Shown here: positions 37,786 to 49,612 of the stretch, piece after piece
Position numbering within the stretch: the stretch's first letter is position 1
How the letters are laid out: every line of letters begins with the position of its first letter
Assembly: GCA_028023455.1 (NCBI GenBank)
Contig: JAQFVV010000510.1
Span: forward strand, 310,001-374,000
DNA length: 64,000 bases
Origin: Epiperipatus broadwayi
Taxonomy: Eukaryota > Onychophora > Udeonychophora > Euonychophora > Peripatidae
Direction of reading: 5' to 3'
Notes under the pieces: model-generated
What the model was told of the DNA's origin: nothing
The model's input: only the letters and a program-made list of their open reading frames with translations
Database searches by the model: none
Program-made: the position numbers and the translations under genes

Positions 37786-37791
37786 TTTATT
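37786..37791 (-). terminator. POLR3D: poly(A) signal of POLR3D
   Basis: AATAAA on the minus strand, about 100 nt downstream of the POLR3D stop codon. Position and spacing fit a short 3' UTR. Confidence 0.5.
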
Positions 37792-37890
37792 TGTCACCCT
37801 GAATAAAAAAAAAAAAATTGTCTACAGTATTTACATAGCTAGTTACTTTATACATATAAAAGTATATTTACAAATAAAATAAAAACATTG

Positions 37891-38001
37891 CTACCTAGAA
37901 ACATAATAATTTATATCAGGACAGCAGACTAACCGATGCTTAACATGACCTAATATTGCTAAGTCACCAGTGTTTTCTGAAATTTTAATCGATGCAAGAT
38001 C
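37891..38001 (-). CDS. POLR3D: POLR3D (RPC4) last coding exon
   Basis: RNA polymerase III subunit RPC4 acts in the nucleus in transcription of tRNA and 5S rRNA genes. This exon starts after a poly-T tract and AG (38002-38003) in phase 0 and ends at TAG (37891-37893). It encodes 36 residues, DLASIKISENTGDLAILGHV then KHRLVCCPDINYYVSR. The block LGHVKH(K/R)LVC-PD is the conserved C-terminal signature of metazoan POLR3D. It continues exactly from the preceding exon, which ends in HFLQ; vertebrate proteins read SFLQELVS here. The intron before it is 12.2 kb. Confidence 0.9.
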   Translation of the reverse strand, partial: DLASIKISENTGDLAILGHVKHRLVCCPDINYYVSR

Positions 38002-38569
38002 CTAAAAAAAAAAAAAAAAAAACATTAAAAGATAGAAACAAATATTTTAAAAATTAATGAATATCAGAATTTAAATATTAGTCAAATCAACCTAAAATGA
38101 GTGTTAAAATGTAAACTTTTTTTTTTTTTTCTAAAAGGATGGTAAGAAAATGATTAATGGAGATTATAACAATCAGATTCCATGAATGATAATAAAATAA
38201 TAAATATTTTGTAATAGATTCATAATTATGAATATACATTTAAAATGTTTACATTCTTTTTTTTAAAGAAAAGAATATCCTACTTTTTTTAAGCATATGT
38301 TTCTACTTATTGTCATCCAATAGTAACACATTCATCAACAGGCGCTAGGGAAAGACAACTAACAAACATCTCCTTAAAGATCTATCTTAAGAACTTTTCC
38401 ATAATGATTCAAAAAACTTCCATATTTCATCAACTCACCTCAAAGAAGTTTGTTTTTAGAGGATAATATTTCCTTGCTATATATCTAAATCATATCTTTT
38501 AAAACTTTTAAACAATATCAGTAATATTTATCTGGGCTCAAAGTCAGTTTATTTTGTTTTCTCTTCATT

Positions 38570-38827
38570 AAACAGGAAAAACTCTCCATTTAGTAGTGCC
38601 ATTCAGTGCAAGCCAGAGTAATCAATGGATGCCAAAAAGGCTTGTGCATAAAATCCCCATCTAGTGCTACTCATCAAATATCCCTAGACTACTTTCTGGC
38701 TTATGGCCTTCGTCAGTGAGGAGCCTTGAATCTGAGAGTACTGCACCTAGATCTTAGGATAGTTTTGACTGTTTAATAACAGTTATGAGCAAGCATAAAA
38801 AACAGTGATCATGTGATGTTTAGCGGT
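38570..38827 (+). mobile_element. foldback element with hammerhead motif (family A, copy 5)
   Basis: It starts AAACAGGAAAAACTCTCC and ends CATGTGATGTTTAGCGG. The flanks carry the 13-bp repeat TTTTCTCTTCATT (38557-38569, 38828-38840). The left arm is complete. The right arm is almost fully deleted, leaving only TAGTTTTGACTGTTTAAT before the tail. Confidence 0.8.
38673..38731 (-). ncRNA. hammerhead ribozyme motif with CTGACGA core
   Basis: On the minus strand the core is CTGACGA, which fits CTGANGA and shows the CpG form that other copies have lost. Stem II (GGCC-ATAA-GCC) is kept. GAAAG replaces GAAAC, which breaks the second pair of the tiny stem III. GTC and a mostly paired stem I (TCCTCA with TAGGGA) follow. 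Confidence 0.6.
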
Positions 38828-41096
38828 TTTTCTCTTCATTCTTGCTTTATTCCCAACATACTTCTTTCTAAATCTTTTTGTATCATTTCCAATTTTTGCT
38901 TCACTTTAGGAATCAGAATCTATACTTCACAATAGTAAATCAAAGGAAATTCCATAACTATTTTAATTCCTTTATTAATTGCTACCACTTTATTTGCTTC
39001 AATTAATACCAACTAAATACTGTACTAACTCACAATATCCTTCAGCAAAATAAAATTGCTGTAGAAACTTAAAAAAAAAAAACATTCCCCGTTATATAGT
39101 AATAAGTTAATATATATATATAACTTAATGTGATATGTCTGTATATAATTTTCAAAACAACAATAATATAAATAATTAAATTATTATTGTTTACTTTCGA
39201 ACAATAGTTCACATACAAAGTAAATTATCAGTAATTTGTATATCTATTCTATTAAAAAAAAAAAAAAATTGAATAGACTACATGTTCAAGCAATTTAAAT
39301 AAATAATCACAATAAAGATAATCAAGCTTCAATAGTTTTATTTTTCAAAAGATAACAACTAATGTTTGAGAAATTATAACAAAGTACATCTATTAATAAA
39401 GATTAGTTTTATTAAACTTATAATCTAAAATCAATTAACCTAATAAAGATATTTAAATTATAACCAAAAGAATAAGACATTGGATTGGAGCATTACTTAA
39501 GAGCAGTTGAATATACAGATTAGAATAAAAAGGCACAGCAAGCATTGAAAAACATACTTTATAATATTACACTTTCTAAAGAAAAAAAACACACCGAATC
39601 TGTTGGCATAAAAAAATCCAAACTAGCTAGCAGCATGTAACCACACATAGAATATTTTAAAAATCTTCGGCTTATAAGACTCTAAAGATGATTGTGTTGA
39701 CTCTGAACAATAGCTTCGTAATATGAAGAATGGAATATCTAAATAAAATAAATACTATTTGAAAACTAAAGATTCGTGGATTGCAATTTGATTTTGTCAT
39801 TTACGGTATTCAAACATCCAGATGACAAACCATTATTACTTTTTTTTTTGACTATTCAAATTCCAAATACAGCTTTTTCTTAAAACCTTTAAGTATGATC
39901 CTAAATAAAGATGGAAACTAATAGAAATTTTCTACCACTATGAAGATTTAAATTTACTGTTTCGTTTTTCATTATAAAAGTATTGGAAAAACAAAATAAA
40001 TGCTCTTGCCAAGTCATTTGCATAACTTTTGTGATGGATTTATTTTTGTAAGATTTAAAACTGAAATAAAAAATGATAGACATTAAATAATTCTTTAAGG
40101 GAAAAACAATTTAAAATTACTGAAAATAGTATTCATCTTTGGTATCCTTAATAGATGTGGGATCAGATCTAATTATTACATCTTGTCCAGGATAAAGAAA
40201 ACAAGCATTTCTTGGTAACTAGTTGCTTGTACTTGAAGCTTTGAAGTATTGAAAGACTTCATTAGACCAAGAAGACTACCATAGTAGTAGCCAATATTAT
40301 TAGAAAATAAGTATTTTTCAGATAAACCTGCCGCAGATTAAAAACAAAATCTAGGAAACATTATATTATAGCTAAGTAATAAAAAAGTTAATGACTTTGA
40401 TAAAATTTGCATATAATTAATCCAAGGTTTTGGATTCACTTCAGTTAAATTTCTAAAATTAATAACAATTATAGTCTTTTAAAAATAATAATTAAAATTT
40501 AATTGCATATATTATACAATATCATTTGGGTATCAATACCACAAAATCTGATATGTTAATTTGTTAAACAGAAATCCATTCAAAAAGTTTAAAAACTTTA
40601 GCAAAATTTCAGCTTCAAATGCTGCCAATGAATACAATACCTAATCAGCAAAGCATTAATAATTAACTAGACTTATAGACAAAAATGAAAAGAAAAATAT
40701 TCACTGTATCTCAAAAAAATTGGCAATTTTTATTAAAACTATATCTTTAGAAAGATATCAACAATCGAGAATAGGCAGAGATATAATAATTTCTGCAGAA
40801 TAATTTTTTAGTAATTTTGAATATATTTTAAAATACATACTAGATATTTTCTATCAACACATTGATGGTATTCATAATTATATTAATATTATGTGCTACA
40901 ACTTTTGCTATTAATTATAAAATAGCATCTAGTCAATTTTTTATAAAATAAAGATATACAAATAACAAAGATAATTTATTTTTAGACAAAGTTACTCTCC
41001 AAATGCAAATTCTGTTATCTGAAATCCCATGTCCAGAACAAAAATAAATTGTGTTACTTTCTTTCACTTATTTACAGTCATTATTTTCAATGATTA

Positions 41097-41235
41097 ATCC
41101 TAGGCTTCACTGATAAAGGCAAAAGCCAGAAATGAATCTAAGGACGAGTGTTTCATGTTAATGATCAAAATTATATATACATCTGGTAATCACTGATTGC
41201 TCTAGCTTAAAATAAATGGCAGTAAAATGGAGTTA
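41097..41235 (+). repeat. degenerate half of a family A relative
   Basis: The plus strand reads CTTCACTGATAAAGGC, AAAA, GCC, A, GAAAT, GA, ATC, TAAGGA. The tiny stem III has changed from AC/GU to AU/AU and still pairs. The arm then runs through CATCTGGTAATCACTGATTG to AAATGGCAGTAAAATGGAG. The core has G8 to A. No second arm is evident. Confidence 0.5.
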
Positions 41236-41666
41236 CTTTTGTTTTATTATTTAAGCTGAGTATATTGATTTTTGCCCCCCCCCTCTTCATGAGCGATATA
41301 TTATTTTAATTCTTTATCTCCTTCCAATCTGACTGTAAACAACGAGACTAAAAATTCCATATGTACAATTATAGTACATTATCACACACATCACAAAATT
41401 TTTTTTTAATTTTACAAAACTTTACAGTATTGTGACATATTATGCATATCATTGCTAATGAAACATACTATTATTATATCAAAATTGACCGTATTTGCAA
41501 AAAATATAACTACTAGGAAAAATTTATAGCAAAGTTTACATAATGACCCTCATCATTCATAACCATACAGCAGTATCTGATTGATTGAAGAATATGTTGC
41601 CTCTCTTCTTCAATTTCTTCCAACGTCAAACAGTTCATCCATATCTTAATATTGATAGCTAAATAG

Positions 41667-44266
41667 CAGTGTTTTTCAACGGATTATATGCTGCGAACCA
41701 ATAAATTTTTTAACTTTTTTATTACAGACCAAATGAAGTATTAAATTAAAAAATGGAAGAAAGGGGAGGTGTTTTTATAGTAAAATATAATTATTGTAAT
41801 ATTTAACAAATTTACTATATATATATATATTTTCAAAGAATGATAAAAAACATAGAATAATCGACAAAACTATACAAAAGTAAATTAATTAACAAAATAT
41901 TAAACTAATAATAAACAAAATCTACAGAAAAACAAAGAATAATATTTAAATAATTGAGTAAAATCTAATTATAATTATTAAACCAAAAACTAATGCGCTT
42001 GTTGCTGATTCTTTTCAGTAATTAGTCTTGGGGATATATTTGTGAATGCTAAATGCAAAGCTGGATTTATTAATAAACAATTTCTTTTGATTTATGAGAG
42101 ACATTTTTGAAAATGTTGATTCACATAAGTATCTGGTCAAAAATGGCAATAACACTGTTATGGCTTTTTCATGTAATTCCGAATATTCAGTTTTAATTTT
42201 AACCTAAAATTGAATTATACTTGTCGAATTAAATAATAACTTTAAAGTACCATCACAATTTATGTCTATTACTTTTTCTTGTTCCAAATCAGTTAGGTTT
42301 ATTTTCTTATTCAATAAACAGATTTAAAATCCACATATTGTCTTTCCATTTGTCTTCTTTCTGTGGGTAATATTGATCTAACACACAACAAAACCTTATT
42401 AAATGTCCATAAACACAGTATTTTTCATTCTGAAAATGAATGAAACATGTCAGTGTTTTTTCTTCTATATGCTAAACCATAATTTTAACTTTTCCTTGAA
42501 TGTCTCAATTTTATTTCATAAATTAAATATAGTATATTTCCTGCTGGTTTAAATTTAATTCATTTATTAATAAAAATATATCCTTGACAAGTAGGCCAGG
42601 AAAATATTTCTCAATTCTGAATTTTTTGTTTCTAGAAATTTTCAACTTCTTTTCTTAATTCTTAAAGTTTTGTTAATAATTTGCCTCTCGACAACCATTG
42701 TATATTTGCATGAAGTAGGAAATTTTCTTGACGAGATCCCATTTCATTGCATAAACTTGAAAATAACCTTGAATTTAGTGCATTCCACTTAATATAATTT
42801 ATTAATTTTAACAATTGAGTAAGAACATTGTTAAAGTCAGAGGACAATTTTTTAGCAGTTAAATGCTTGTGGTTTATAACACAATGATTCAAAATCATAT
42901 TGTTGTCCGTTACTTAATTTTTTTTGCAATTCCTGAATGTTTTTCAGTCATATTAGCCACTCCAACACAATTTTTCCAATGAAGTAAGTTCTTTTCAATG
43001 CAATTATTAATTGCTTTAAATATATTCAAACTAGTTATGTAATTATAAAGTTCAACACAACAAAAAAATTATTTTACATCATTGATTTGATAATCAACAT
43101 AACAAATATAAAAATAAAAATATAGCTTTATTGGTAACATCTACAGATATGTCTATTTGAATTGCAAACAATGATTTGCTTATTTCTTGAATTAATTGAT
43201 ATTCAACATCAGTCACTAATTCATTAAATCTGCATTAAATAGTATCATTAAAAGATGGCATAGTTCTCATTTTGTCTCCAGCACCCATAACTAGGATTTC
43301 AGACACTCATTAAACATGGTTTAATTAAGTTTTCGGCAATAGAGTACTGCTTTTTGCATATAGCAATCCTTAAAACAGCTAATTATGATGCCTTTACAAG
43401 AGACTTATCAATTAAAAAAATGTTTTTTAAAGATTTATTTTTTCAGTTCAGCACTTTTATGTCCAAAAAATCCAGTGACTCATTTTGCAGATTTGAATGT
43501 TTGGCCTGTAAATGTTGCATTAATTTTGCTGGCTTCATATATTCAATGGATAAAATTTCTCTGCAAATAACACATTGAGGTCTGGGTAAATTTTCTTGGG
43601 ACTCAGGCTAAAAAATGAGACCAAATATTTAATAATCAAGATTGAATTGACAAACAACAGTACATTTTCGTTTTGCTGAGATGAATCATTTTGTGAATAA
43701 ATAACTTTTTTTAATAGCACTCAAAGTACTTATATACTTGTTTTTTGAAAAAAGTCTGCAATAGTTCCAATGTTTTTTTGCTATTATTCATTTTTAATTA
43801 AACAGCTAAAATTTTCCAAAAAAGTAAATATCAAATATTTAATATACTTTAATTTATAGTACACACCTATTATGTAGTACTTCATATCATTGTGCACAAG
43901 TGCAATTCTGATCAGCTGGCTTTGGCAATTACATAATATATATGACATTTTTATACATACCAAAGTCTGTCTCAGCGCATAAAGTGCACATGCGCAAAAT
44001 TGTTAATGGAACAATGTTTTAATTGTGAGATGAATAATACTAGGAAATTTTTTGTTATTTTTTATAGTGTTTTATTTCTTAGTTTATTTTTTATGAATCC
44101 TATGAATAAAATAATAAATAAACAAAAGAATATCTTAGAACTGAATTAAAGATAAATTTTCTTAATTAGTCATAGTTTAAAAGATTGTAAAAAAATATAT
44201 ATAAACTTTTTATGGACCATTAAAATTTTTCTGCAGACTGTCCACGGTCCACCCGTTCAGAAACTG
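41667..44266 (-). mobile_element. hAT transposon (ZBED5/Buster-like), inactive
   Basis: The ends are CAGTGTTTTTCAACGG (41667) and, mirrored, CAGTTTCTGAACGGGTGG (ending at 44266). These fit hAT termini (CAGTG-TTCTCAAC type). The flanking octamers CTAAATAG and GCATATAG match at only 5 of 8 bases, so the target duplication is worn. The inner minus strand encodes a broken transposase. Confidence 0.75.
42000..43790 (-). pseudogene. hAT transposase, ZBED5-like, broken
   Basis: The N-terminal BED-type zinc finger is recognisable at about 43480-43620: CVICREILSIEYMKPAKLMQ followed by HLQAKH. Near 42662-42898 the conserved core reads ILNHCVINHKHLTAKKL, then NEMGSRQENFLLHANIQWLS and RGKLLTKL, the pattern of the ZBED5/FAM200/Buster group (IHRQALASK...LCQEMGSEHETLLFHTEVRWLSRG). 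Many stops and shifts separate the pieces, so it is not functional. Confidence 0.8.
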
Positions 44267-46003
44267 GCATATAGTATATACAGGACAAATATAGCCCTTT
44301 TTTTTCCTACTCTGTAAAATCTTCTATGTTTGTGAGATGACATTTGAAATCAGATTTTCAAGCAATCACATTTCTCAAGAATGGTAATAGTTATGAACAA
44401 AATAATTCATAACTCATGACCAATACCCATGAAGAAGTTACACACAATTCCTGAGAATTGAATATCAAATGTGCATTTGGTAATATAAAAAACTTGATTT
44501 CTAAAATCATTCTGTAATCTCTTCAAATTACATTTTATAATTAAAAGCAGACATTATATGTAAACACTGGTTTTTTTAAAAATAAGTTGAGCTATTTTTG
44601 AAGGTATATTTATATGAAATTAAATATGAATTACAACCCAACACATAAAATGATGAAAAATGTTCTAAATTAAACACCCTCAAACTTACCTTCCAGAGTA
44701 AGGAAAAGGAAATATTATATATATGTTGATATATAAAATCAATAGATTTAGCATCACACATTAGTCAAAAAAGAAACTGTCCAAACATAATGCAATCGAA
44801 GTTTATCTTTCAGATTAAATAGCTGGCTTAATATATAAATTCAGTGGATTTAATTTTACACACTACCATATATAAAAATAACTACTTGAGCATCCTAGAA
44901 TGATGCATATATGTATATGTATTTAAGTTTAGAGAACATTAAATAACTTAATTTCTTTTATTAAGAGATTTTAACATGCTATTAATATTACCACACACAA
45001 TTTATTCTTAATTATTACATTTAGCAATGTTGTTTAATATTTATGTTTAAACAGCTGTCTCTCCGACTGAATACCATTCTCCAAAAGCTAAACTCATGTT
45101 AACTGGACAGTTGTATTTATATTGATTACTTTTAAAGTTATACTCTTTCACAATATCTATTTATGAATATAGACATCTAATACTAAAAATTATTACAATC
45201 TACATTAATTTTATATAAGCAGTAAGCAATATCCTTATCTACAATATGACTGCAATAAAATATTCTCTACTATCTTCAATAGGGAATTTTATTCTTTATC
45301 TCTAACCATTATGACTAAAAGTTCTCGGTTTAAACTTATTTTCTTGCAGGAACTTTGATTATTCAATTATCTTAAGACTTTTAATTATTCATTAATAATG
45401 TGATTACAAATTAATAATGATAAATATTTAATAAAATTAAACTTTTAAAGAAATATAAAATAACAGTCAGCACCATCAATCATTTGAATTTTCTTTTAGT
45501 TAGCTTCAGTAAAAATGAAGTTAGTTTAATATTGAAAGTCAATTTTTGATATATATATAAAGGAGTTTGCTATTAACTGAAAGGAGACCCTTTGATTCCT
45601 CTTGGAGGCCTTAAAGGAACCGAGCAGGGCAAATTCCTAATGTCCACTCCATACGTTCTTGTCGTTGCAGCTGTTATTACTGTGATTATTTATATAGTAT
45701 ACGAACATGGATGGGTTGCTCACCAGCACGCATTAGCCAGTGTGGTGAGTTTACTGGCTTTTTATCTCTGAGTTTAAGATCGAGAAACACCATGGTCTTT
45801 CTTCTCAGTGCCTGATAAGGCAGAATGAATGTTTGTGTAAATGATAAATATTTTTCCAATACATACATACAATTATGACAGACAAAAATAAAGCATGGCC
45901 CTTATTCCCAGGAGGCTGTAAAGTCACCAACCAAGGCAGCAGTTGGTGGCCGAAGGCAGAGGGTGCTAAGAATCCCCTGATTGCGGACCCAGGCTGCCAT
46001 TTG

Positions 46004-46151
46004 ATGACGACTTTTTATTTAGGTACTTACAACTGCAGATCACTTTCAAGTGAAGGAAGATTGTAAGAATTAGAAGAAGAACTCTCTTATATTAAATGGG
46101 ACATTATTGGACTTTGTGAAGTTAGAAGAAAAGGTGAAGAGACAATTGATT
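46004..46151 (+). pseudogene. RTE endonuclease N-terminus, broken
   Basis: ATG at 46004 opens MTTFYLGTYNCRSLSSEGRL, the first strand of an APE-type endonuclease (the TYN motif). TAA at 46064-46066 replaces a Lys codon; the antisense copy has KEL at this point. The frame then continues with ELEEELSYIKWDIIGLCEVR (the E of the LCEVR block is a catalytic residue) to DLK. A 2-nt deletion there moves the rest into the frame of the next entry. Confidence 0.75.
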
Positions 46152-46154
46152 TAA

Positions 46155-48827
46155 AGTGGACATATACTCTATTATAAAGGCACAAATATTGAAAATACAA
46201 GTGGAGTAGGATTCATTATAAATAAAAAGTGGAAGAACAATATTGTGGAGATTGATGGTGTATCGGACAGAGTGGCAAGATTAGTTATACAACTTAATAG
46301 CAGATACCAAATGCAGATAATTCAGGTTTATGCCCCAACAAGTTCTCATAGTGATGAAGTAGTAGAAGATTTTTATATGGATGTACAAAAGGCTTTGGAT
46401 CAGAGTAAACAACATTTTAAAATTGTTATGGGAGACTTTAATGCTAGAATTGGTAAACAAATGAAAGATGAAAGTGCTGTAGGTAATTTTGGTTATGGTA
46501 ATAGAAATGAGAGAGGACATAAACTTGTGGAATTTTCAGAAAAAGAAAAACTTTATATTATGAATTCTTTTTTTGAGAAAAATGTTAAAAGGAAATGGAC
46601 ATGGAAGCATCCAAATGAAGGTACAGCAGAATTGGATTATATTTTGACTAACAGGAAATACATATTTCAAGATTGTAATGTTCTTAATAAATTTAACACA
46701 GGAAGTGATCATCGATTAGTAAGGTGTAAGATACGTGTTAATGTGAAACTAGAGAGACAAAAATTATTAAGAAAAACAATATTTACAGTTGATATTCCTA
46801 ATCTTCAGAAACATTCTAATGAATTTAAATTAGAACTTACAAATCGGTTTCAAGTATTAGTAGATTTTGAACATGATTCAGATTTGAATGAAATTAATAT
46901 GAAAATAACTGATACACTTTTAAAAACTGCAACAAAAATAGCTGGTAGAAAAAAGCAGCAATTGACCAATAAAATTTCTACTGAGACTAGAGAATTTATG
47001 AAGAAAAGAAGGAATATGAAGATATACAAAAATGATGCATTAAAAAGAATTGAATATCTCGAATTTTGTAAAATGGTGCGGAAAAGAGTTGAAAATGATA
47101 TAAGAAAGTATAACTGTGAACTAGCAAGGAAAGCTGTAGAAGAAAATAAAAGTCTTAAGAATGTAAAACAACATATTGGTATTGGTAGGAAATTTATATC
47201 TGCAATAAGAAAAAAAGAGGGAATTGTTACTAAAAAGAGAGATGACATCATGAAATTGGTAGAAGATTTTTATCAAGAATTATATAATAATAAAGAACAA
47301 GTACCTCCTATATCTATTACATCTTCCGAATTGCCCAGAATTTTAAATGAAGAAGTGAGATACGCAATTAAATGTATGAAGAAAGGAAAGTCTCCAGGTA
47401 ATGATGGAATTATAATTGATATATTAAAAGAAGCAGGTGACGAAATAGAAAAAATTTTAGCAAAGTTATATACCAAATGTCTAAATGATAAAGATGTACC
47501 GGATGATTGGAAGAATGTAGTAATAATATTAATATTTAAAAAAGGTGATAAAGAAGATATTAGAAATTACAGACCTATCAGCCTTTTATCAGTTTTATAT
47601 AAAATTTTTACCAAGATAATTACAACTCATCTACAGAGAACATTGGATTTCCACCAACCAAGAGAACAAGCTGGATTTAAAAGTGGTTTTAGTACAGTAG
47701 ATCATATCCAGGTATTGAGAGAAGTTATAGAAAGGACGAATGAATATGAGTTGTCATTATGTTTTGGATTTGTAGATTATGAAAAGGCATTTGATTCTAT
47801 AAACATTTCTTCAGTGATTAAAGCATTGGATCATCAAGATATAGATCCAGGATATTGTCATATTTTGAAGAATATTTATAAAAATGCAACAGCAACAATT
47901 AGATTACATAATGATACTGGGAAAGTCAACATTGAGAAAGGTGTAAGACAAGGTGACTCCATATCTCCAAAACTTTTTACAGCAGTGCTGCAAGAAGTAT
48001 TTTGTGGATTAAAATGGGAAACTAAAGGAGTGAAAGTAAATGGAGATTATTTAAGTCATTTAGATTTCGCAGATGATGTAGTTGTTTTTGCAAATAATGC
48101 TTCAGAGCTGCAGGAAATGTTGCAGGAGTTAGCAGATGAAAGTAGAAAAGTAGGACTAAAGATAAATGTTAAAAAGACGAAAGTAATGTTTAATCGATTT
48201 GCTCAAAATATGAAAATAAAGATTGATTATGATGAATTAGAAGAAGTTAACAGTTACAAATACCTTGGTCAGATTATTAATACAGATGGAAACATAATGG
48301 AAGAAATTAATCATAGAATTAAACTTGGTTGGGGTGCTTTTGGTAGAAATAACTTGATACTAAAAGGAAATATGCCTATGTGTTTGAAAAGGAAGGTTTT
48401 TAACAAATGTGTTTTACCAATCCTTACTTATGGATCTGAGACTTGGACACTTAATAGAAGAGCAATACAGAGACTTCAGACCACTCAAAGAAGTATGGAG
48501 AGATGCATGCTGGGAGTAACAAGAGATCGAAAACGCAATGTGTGGGTAAGAGAACAAACAGGTGTTACTGACCTCATTGAAAAAATTAAAAGATTGAAGT
48601 GGAGTTGGGCTGGACATATTGCTAGAAGAGATGATAATAGATGGACAATTGAAATTTTAAACTGGATTCCAAGAGATTGTAAAAGACCCAGAAAGAGACC
48701 ACATGTGAGATGGATGGATGAAATAAGAAAGTGTGCAGGGGTGATGTGGAGAAGAGAAGCTAAAGATCGGAAAAGATGGATTAAACTTGGAGAGACCTTC
48801 ATCCTGCAGTGGATTGATAATGGTTGA
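46155..48827 (+). CDS. RTE LINE endonuclease/reverse transcriptase ORF
   Basis: This is one open frame to TGA at 48825. Counting from GTG at 46245 as residue 1 gives 860 residues. GDFNAR (63-68), a WTW..P block (118-123) and GSDHRLV (153-159) are the C-terminal endonuclease motifs. The RT domain has GDKEDIRNYRPISLLS (434-449), QAGFKSGFS (475-483), FVDYEKAFD (509-517), RQGDSISP (568-575) and the catalytic FADD (608-611), then KYLGQIINTDG. A basic C-terminus rich in W and R follows. All RT catalytic residues are present. Without the two upstream lesions it would encode a complete enzyme for target-primed reverse transcription. Confidence 0.9.
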   Translation, partial: SGHILYYKGTNIENTSGVGFIINKKWKNNIVEIDGVSDRVARLVIQLNSRYQMQIIQVYAPTSSHSDEVVEDFYMDVQKALDQSKQHFKIVMGDFNARIGKQMKDESAVGNFGYGNRNERGHKLVEFSEKEKLYIMNSFFEKNVKRKWTWKHPNEGTAELDYILTNRKYIFQDCNVLNKFNTGSDHRLVRCKIRVNVKLERQKLLRKTIFTVDIPNLQKHSNEFKLELTNRFQVLVDFEHDSDLNEINMKITDTLLKTATKIAGRKKQQLTNKISTETREFMKKRRNMKIYKNDALKRIEYLEFCKMVRKRVENDIRKYNCELARKAVEENKSLKNVKQHIGIGRKFISAIRKKEGIVTKKRDDIMKLVEDFYQELYNNKEQVPPISITSSELPRILNEEVRYAIKCMKKGKSPGNDGIIIDILKEAGDEIEKILAKLYTKCLNDKDVPDDWKNVVIILIFKKGDKEDIRNYRPISLLSVLYKIFTKIITTHLQRTLDFHQPREQAGFKSGFSTVDHIQVLREVIERTNEYELSLCFGFVDYEKAFDSINISSVIKALDHQDIDPGYCHILKNIYKNATATIRLHNDTGKVNIEKGVRQGDSISPKLFTAVLQEVFCGLKWETKGVKVNGDYLSHLDFADDVVVFANNASELQEMLQELADESRKVGLKINVKKTKVMFNRFAQNMKIKIDYDELEEVNSYKYLGQIINTDGNIMEEINHRIKLGWGAFGRNNLILKGNMPMCLKRKVFNKCVLPILTYGSETWTLNRRAIQRLQTTQRSMERCMLGVTRDRKRNVWVREQTGVTDLIEKIKRLKWSWAGHIARRDDNRWTIEILNWIPRDCKRPRKRPHVRWMDEIRKCAGVMWRREAKDRKRWIKLGETFILQWIDNG

Positions 48828-49466
48828 TGATGATGATAATATATATATTTAATAATATGACTGAGAATGCTAAAAGATTATTGGCAGAGTTCATCTTGTA
48901 AAAAATAAAATATGCCTAATTATTTTTCTTTTAATTGCTGATTTGTTGCATAATGGATTAGAAAAGTAGTTTCTTTTAAATAATCACTGATTGGAATCAA
49001 CTCAATTAGCAATATTTCCTATTTTAAATATATTTTTGTGAAATATTTCTTCTGCATAAGTTAATAATTTGTTTTTAACTGACTTTAACATAATATCAGA
49101 GTTTTATTCTTCTGGTTAAATATTTAAATTGAACATCAGATAAAAACAATTTCCAATATAATCTGTTTGTGACCTTATTCATAACTCTTTAGAAAAAGAC
49201 TAATTCAATCTCTGATATTATCAAAACATTTTTCCTAAATTTCTTGTGGAGCATATATCAATAATAAATGAAAGACTTAAAAATATGCTTTATTCTTAAT
49301 AACATTCAGATTATAAACTTTAAGTGAGAATATATATGTATAATGTCTAATAAATCATTCTTTTCAGGAAATAAAGTATAAAATCAGATCTATAATTTCT
49401 AACACTCAAATCATTTATGCGCCCAAAAAATTAGGTAAATTATAAAATAGATTTTGATAATACGCT

Positions 49467-49612
49467 GGACTATTTCCATCATCTATCACTAAATGTTGAA
49501 ACTAACCTATATTGTTTATTTGTATATTATTACTAACAATTGTTTGTATCTGAAAGTTTAAAATATTCTAAAAATTCATCATTTAATGGAAGATGACGGA
49601 AACAGTCCAACA
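49467..49612. repeat. short family B foldback (arms only)
   Basis: GGACTATTTCCATCATCTA (49467) and its mirror GGAAGATGACGGAAACAGTCC at about 49588-49608 are the terminal arms of the tRNA-bearing family at 53578 and 59424. CTAACCTATA and TTACTAACAA are inner parts of the same arms. The tRNA-like centre is missing. Confidence 0.65.

Larger units (their letters stand above)
45560..48865 (+). mobile_element. RTE-type LINE, nearly full length
   Basis: A 5' non-coding part of about 440 bp (from about 45565, shared with the antisense copy up to 11455) is followed by one long ORF region and a short 3' end with TGATGATGATGATAATA repeats, typical of RTE tails. Only two lesions disturb the protein, an in-frame TAA at 46064-46066 and a small deletion near 46150. 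The target duplication is not clear because both flanks are TA repeats. It lies in the POLR3D intron, opposite in orientation to the gene. Confidence 0.85.

Noticed and set aside
46281-48802. Minus-strand ORFs inside the RTE element
   Set aside because: They are shadows of the RTE coding frame.
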